Below, piece by piece: positions 41,328 to 43,871 of a stretch of DNA of 43,871 bases. A program made the translations under genes and the position numbers. This stretch comes from Archaeoglobaceae archaeon (lineage in GTDB: Archaea; Halobacteriota; Archaeoglobi; Archaeoglobales; Archaeoglobaceae): the NCBI GenBank assembly GCA_015523335.1, contig WAKM01000034.1:1-43871 (forward strand), written 5' to 3'. Below the pieces are notes generated by a model. That model was not told the DNA's origin. It saw only the letters and a list, made by a program, of their open reading frames with translations, and did not search any database. Every line of letters begins with the position of its first letter. The stretch's first letter is position 1.

Positions 41328-42575
41328 ATGTCCGAATGGTATCTCGACTTCGTTCAAATCGGCTACGAGCCGAAAGAGAATGAAATGATCTGCATTTTTA
41401 GGGTTGAACCGGACGGAATTTCCATGGAGGAAGCGGCTGGAAGGGTTGCATCCGAAAGCTCGGTAGGAACGTGGACGACTTTAGCAAAGTTGCCGGACAG
41501 GATAAAGAACCTGATGGCTAAAGTCTTCGAGATCGACGGAGATGTAGTCAAAATTGCGTATCCGCTCGATCTTTTCGAGGAGGGAAACATTCCGCAACTT
41601 TTGAGTTCGATCGCCGGAAACATCTTCGGAATGAGAGCTTTGAAGAATCTTAGGCTCGAAGACGTAATATTTCCGGAAGAATACGTTCGAAACTTCAAAG
41701 GTCCGCAGTTCGGGATAGAAGGAATCAGAAAAAGACTTAAGATAAGAGATCGACCCCTAACTGCTACGGTTCCGAAGCCGAAAGTCGGATTCGACGTCGA
41801 TGAATACGCCGAAGTGGCTAAGGAGGCTTGGATGGGAGGGATCGATCTGCTTAAAGATGACGAGAATCTGACGAGTCAGAACTTTATCCGCTTTGAGAAG
41901 AGGATTGAAAAGGTCATGAAGGTAAGGGATAAAGTAGAGGCTGAAACCGGGGAAAGGAAAAGCTACCTCGTAAACATCACATCAGAATGCAATGAGATGC
42001 TTAAGAGGGCTAAGTTGGTAGCGGATTACGGTAACGAATACGTGATGGTAGACATAATCACCGCCGGCTGGTCGGCTTTGCAGACTGTGAGAGAAGAATG
42101 CGAAGATCTGAAGCTTGCGATCCATGCTCACAGGGCCATGCATGCCGCCTTTACGAGAAATCCGAAGCACGGAATTTCTTTGGATGTCATAGTCAAGCTC
42201 GCGAGACTGGTTGGAGTTGACAACATGCATGTTGGAACGGGAGTAGGAAAGATGGTGGGAAAAGCCGATGAGGTTAGGAGACTCACGGATCTATGCAGAA
42301 ACGATTGGTTCCATCTGAAGCCGGTATTTCCGGTTTCCTCTGGAGGACTTCACCCCGGACTCGTTCCAGACATAATAAACCTCTTCGGCGTGGACGTGAT
42401 AATCCAAGCCGGTGGAGGAGTCCACGGACATCCTAAAGGAACTTACGCCGGTGCCAAAGCATTAAGACAGGCGATAGATGCAACCCTTCAAGGAATAAGC
42501 TTGGAAGATTATGCTGAAAGCCATAAAGAGTTGAAGGAAGCCTTGGAGAAGTGGGGTCATCTCAAGCCTAAATGA
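41328..42575 (+). CDS. rbcL: Form III ribulose-1,5-bisphosphate carboxylase/oxygenase large subunit
   Basis: A 415-residue archaeal form III RuBisCO. VPKPKVGFDVDEYA supplies the first active-site lysines (K150, K152), GGIDLLKDDENL the carbamylated K176 with D178 and E179 for Mg, IHAHRAMHAAF the catalytic histidine region, GTGVGKMVG loop 6 and VSSGGLHPG the phosphate site. In archaea form III works in AMP recycling with AMP phosphorylase and ribose bisphosphate isomerase, not in a Calvin cycle. The start ATG at 41328 (MSEWYLDFVQIGYEP) matches the family beginning; a longer frame opens at 41262 but crosses a TATA box. No small subunit is present, as expected. Confidence 0.95.
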   Translation: MSEWYLDFVQIGYEPKENEMICIFRVEPDGISMEEAAGRVASESSVGTWTTLAKLPDRIKNLMAKVFEIDGDVVKIAYPLDLFEEGNIPQLLSSIAGNIFGMRALKNLRLEDVIFPEEYVRNFKGPQFGIEGIRKRLKIRDRPLTATVPKPKVGFDVDEYAEVAKEAWMGGIDLLKDDENLTSQNFIRFEKRIEKVMKVRDKVEAETGERKSYLVNITSECNEMLKRAKLVADYGNEYVMVDIITAGWSALQTVREECEDLKLAIHAHRAMHAAFTRNPKHGISLDVIVKLARLVGVDNMHVGTGVGKMVGKADEVRRLTDLCRNDWFHLKPVFPVSSGGLHPGLVPDIINLFGVDVIIQAGGGVHGHPKGTYAGAKALRQAIDATLQGISLEDYAESHKELKEALEKWGHLKPK

Positions 42576-43455
42576 CGTCCGAAATCTCTATTTTCACAAA
42601 ATTTTTATCGATAAGATCATACTTGAACTCGCAGAACTGCGATAGGTAGTTCAGGATCTCCGACAACCTCGGAAATCCCTTGAACTGCGGGATGAGGGAG
42701 TAATAAAGCTCGAACAACTCGGCTTTTTCCGGTTCAAGATCTGCAAAGACTTCGGAGAATATAACTATAACTCCGTTCCCACCCAACGCTTCAACCGCAT
42801 TTCTCAGCACCGCTCTAACGTCCGCATACTGAAGGATGGACGAACATATTACGTAGTCGTATCTCCTCCTGAATATAAGCTTGGAATCGGCGTATTCCTG
42901 CCTCAGGTTCACCCAGTCCAAGCGGTTCTCCCTAACTCTTATCTTGGCTAAGTTCAGGAGGGGTTTCGAAAAGTCTATTCCAGAATACATCCCGTTCGGT
43001 CCGATTACTTCGCCGTAGAATACCGGCGATGCGCTTCCGCAACCGAAATCGACGACCTTGTCTCCATCCGAAAGCGAAAGGATCTCAGCAATCCTTTCCC
43101 TTGCAAGTCTGAATATCCCCTCCCTGAGCCACAGATCCCAGAGGTCGGCATCCTTGATGAATCCCAAAGTTATGTTCGGATGATCCCTGTGTATCAGCGC
43201 GAAGTAGGATGACCTATCCAAGCAGTCGAATAAGTTTAAGCAATCCGAAGATGGCGGTGCGGAGATGAGTTCGAAAGCCTTTCTAAGCATCGACTCGAAG
43301 TCGATCTTACTGCAAAATTCCCTCCACCGCCTCGCGTATTCCGAGTTTGGATACTCCATACTCTCGACGTTGGTCTTTATCTTGAAGAAGTAGGACTTCA
43401 GTATCATGTATCCGTAAACGAAGTCCATGTCGTTTACGCTCATACTCTTAAGCAT
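42568..43455 (-). CDS. Class I SAM-dependent methyltransferase, paired with a regulator
   Basis: A 295-residue protein. The SAM site is KVVDFGCGSASPVFYGEVIGPNGMYSGIDFSKPLL, after an N-terminal helical region of about 125 residues. YDYVICSSILQYADVRAVLRNAVEALGGNGVIVIFSEVFAD is the catalytic face. The substrate is unknown. The ATG overlaps the stop of the winged-helix gene by 8 bases, so the two are coupled. Its end overlaps the RuBisCO end by 8 bases. It is not related closely to the methyltransferase at 31266. Confidence 0.72.
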   Translation of the reverse strand: MLKSMSVNDMDFVYGYMILKSYFFKIKTNVESMEYPNSEYARRWREFCSKIDFESMLRKAFELISAPPSSDCLNLFDCLDRSSYFALIHRDHPNITLGFIKDADLWDLWLREGIFRLARERIAEILSLSDGDKVVDFGCGSASPVFYGEVIGPNGMYSGIDFSKPLLNLAKIRVRENRLDWVNLRQEYADSKLIFRRRYDYVICSSILQYADVRAVLRNAVEALGGNGVIVIFSEVFADLEPEKAELFELYYSLIPQFKGFPRLSEILNYLSQFCEFKYDLIDKNFVKIEISDVI

Positions 43456-43783
43456 GGATGAACCCCCTGTAAACTTCTCTCACGTGCTTCGCAACTTTCC
43501 TGCCCAACTCCGTTATTCGGTAATACTTGTAGCCTTCCCTTTCAACTACTTCGACGAGTCCTAATTCTATCAGCGAGCTGTTACCGTTGTAACGGTTGCC
43601 CATACCTTTGAGGCATCCCAAAACGTTCGAAGGATCGCTACCTATCATTCTGGCGATGTTAGTGAGGTAATCGGCATTGGGATATATCGAATCCAAATAT
43701 AAAAGAACCTTTTTTCTAAGAGAACTTTTGTTTATGGATCTCAGTATGTGCGGGTCGATCGTTAAGATGCACGACTCGAACAT
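43448..43783 (-). CDS. Archaeal winged-helix regulator
   Basis: A 111-residue winged-helix protein of a type common in Archaeoglobales. LRKKVLLYLDSIYPNADYLTNIARMIGSDPSNVLGCLKGMGNRYNGNSSLIELGLVEVVEREGYKYYRITELGRKVA is a helix-turn-helix plus wing. The start is the ATG at 43783, because GAGGTGA lies six bases upstream; 18 further in-frame residues (asparagine-rich) upstream look non-coding. It overlaps the methyltransferase gene, which it may control. The 88 bases beyond are AT-rich, with a TATA-like AAACTTTTAAAG (about 43840-43851). Confidence 0.75.
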   Translation of the reverse strand: MFESCILTIDPHILRSINKSSLRKKVLLYLDSIYPNADYLTNIARMIGSDPSNVLGCLKGMGNRYNGNSSLIELGLVEVVEREGYKYYRITELGRKVAKHVREVYRGFIHA

Positions 43784-43871
43784 CGTCGTCACCTCATAAT
43801 GATTATCGTTATTATCAGTAAAATTATTGTTATTCAAGCTTTAAAAGTTTTTCGATTTATATTAATATAAT

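Overview
This window reads as a piece of a hyperthermophilic archaeal chromosome, most likely from the Archaeoglobales (Archaeoglobus, Ferroglobus or Geoglobus type). The evidence is an archaeal information-processing gene set (TFS, aEF-1beta, aIF1, class I LysRS, family B DNA polymerase, TIP49, SMC-ScpA-ScpB, NreA, Nob1) together with formylmethanofuran dehydrogenase subunits, a probable methanofuran biosynthesis kinase, a futalosine-pathway menaquinone enzyme (MqnE) and form III RuBisCO. Many genes have a TATA box about 26 bases before the start codon, the arrangement expected for leaderless archaeal transcripts. Genus and species cannot be fixed from the sequence alone.

Layout. 1-12548: the end of tfs and a NUDIX hydrolase (minus), then a plus-strand run of DNA maintenance genes: TIP49, PolB carrying a full-length intein, a small coiled-coil protein, SMC, ScpA, ScpB, a metallo-beta-lactamase fold hydrolase and a TrmJ-like methyltransferase. 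12549-17505 (minus): an IGHMBP2/UPF1-like helicase, a box C/D guide RNA at its 5' end, an operon of an MfnE-like kinase, a 52-residue zinc ribbon protein and aEF-1beta, tRNA-Pro(GGG), and fwdB/fwdD. 17747-21355: UMP kinase, RlmE, and three minus-strand genes (an unknown protein, an ACT-domain regulator and a TraB-family membrane protein). 21404-22721: a second C/D RNA, a membrane-anchored winged-helix regulator, and its coupled exported partner, which seems to have lost one base between signal peptide and body. 22940-27010: a PaaK-type CoA ligase coupled to an ABC solute-binding lipoprotein, then lysS. 27087-33150: a third C/D RNA, an Opp/Nik-type transporter operon without ATPase genes, a methyltransferase and NreA. 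33202-37338: a small cysteine-rich unknown, DUF429, an HD protein, aIF1, TruA, PdxT and PdxS. 37364-43783: a small unknown protein, the overlapping run Nob1, GfcR-like, GT2, MqnE, then Pth2 with a small beta-rich protein, form III RuBisCO, and a regulator-methyltransferase pair.

The clearest result beyond ordinary annotation is a set of three archaeal box C/D guide RNAs squeezed into gene boundaries at 14541-14598 (minus), 21404-21461 (plus) and 27087-27149 (plus). Each has boxes C, D', C' and D in order with guides of 12-13 bases. For the RNA at 27087-27149 both guides match conserved archaeal 16S rRNA segments from memory. The RNA at 14541-14598 also shows that the helicase should start at 14519 rather than further upstream. 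Other points worth following are the membrane-tethered regulator with its broken exported partner, the transporter operon without ATPases, the apparently intact PolB intein, and the protein-like reading frame upstream of the ScpA start inside smc.
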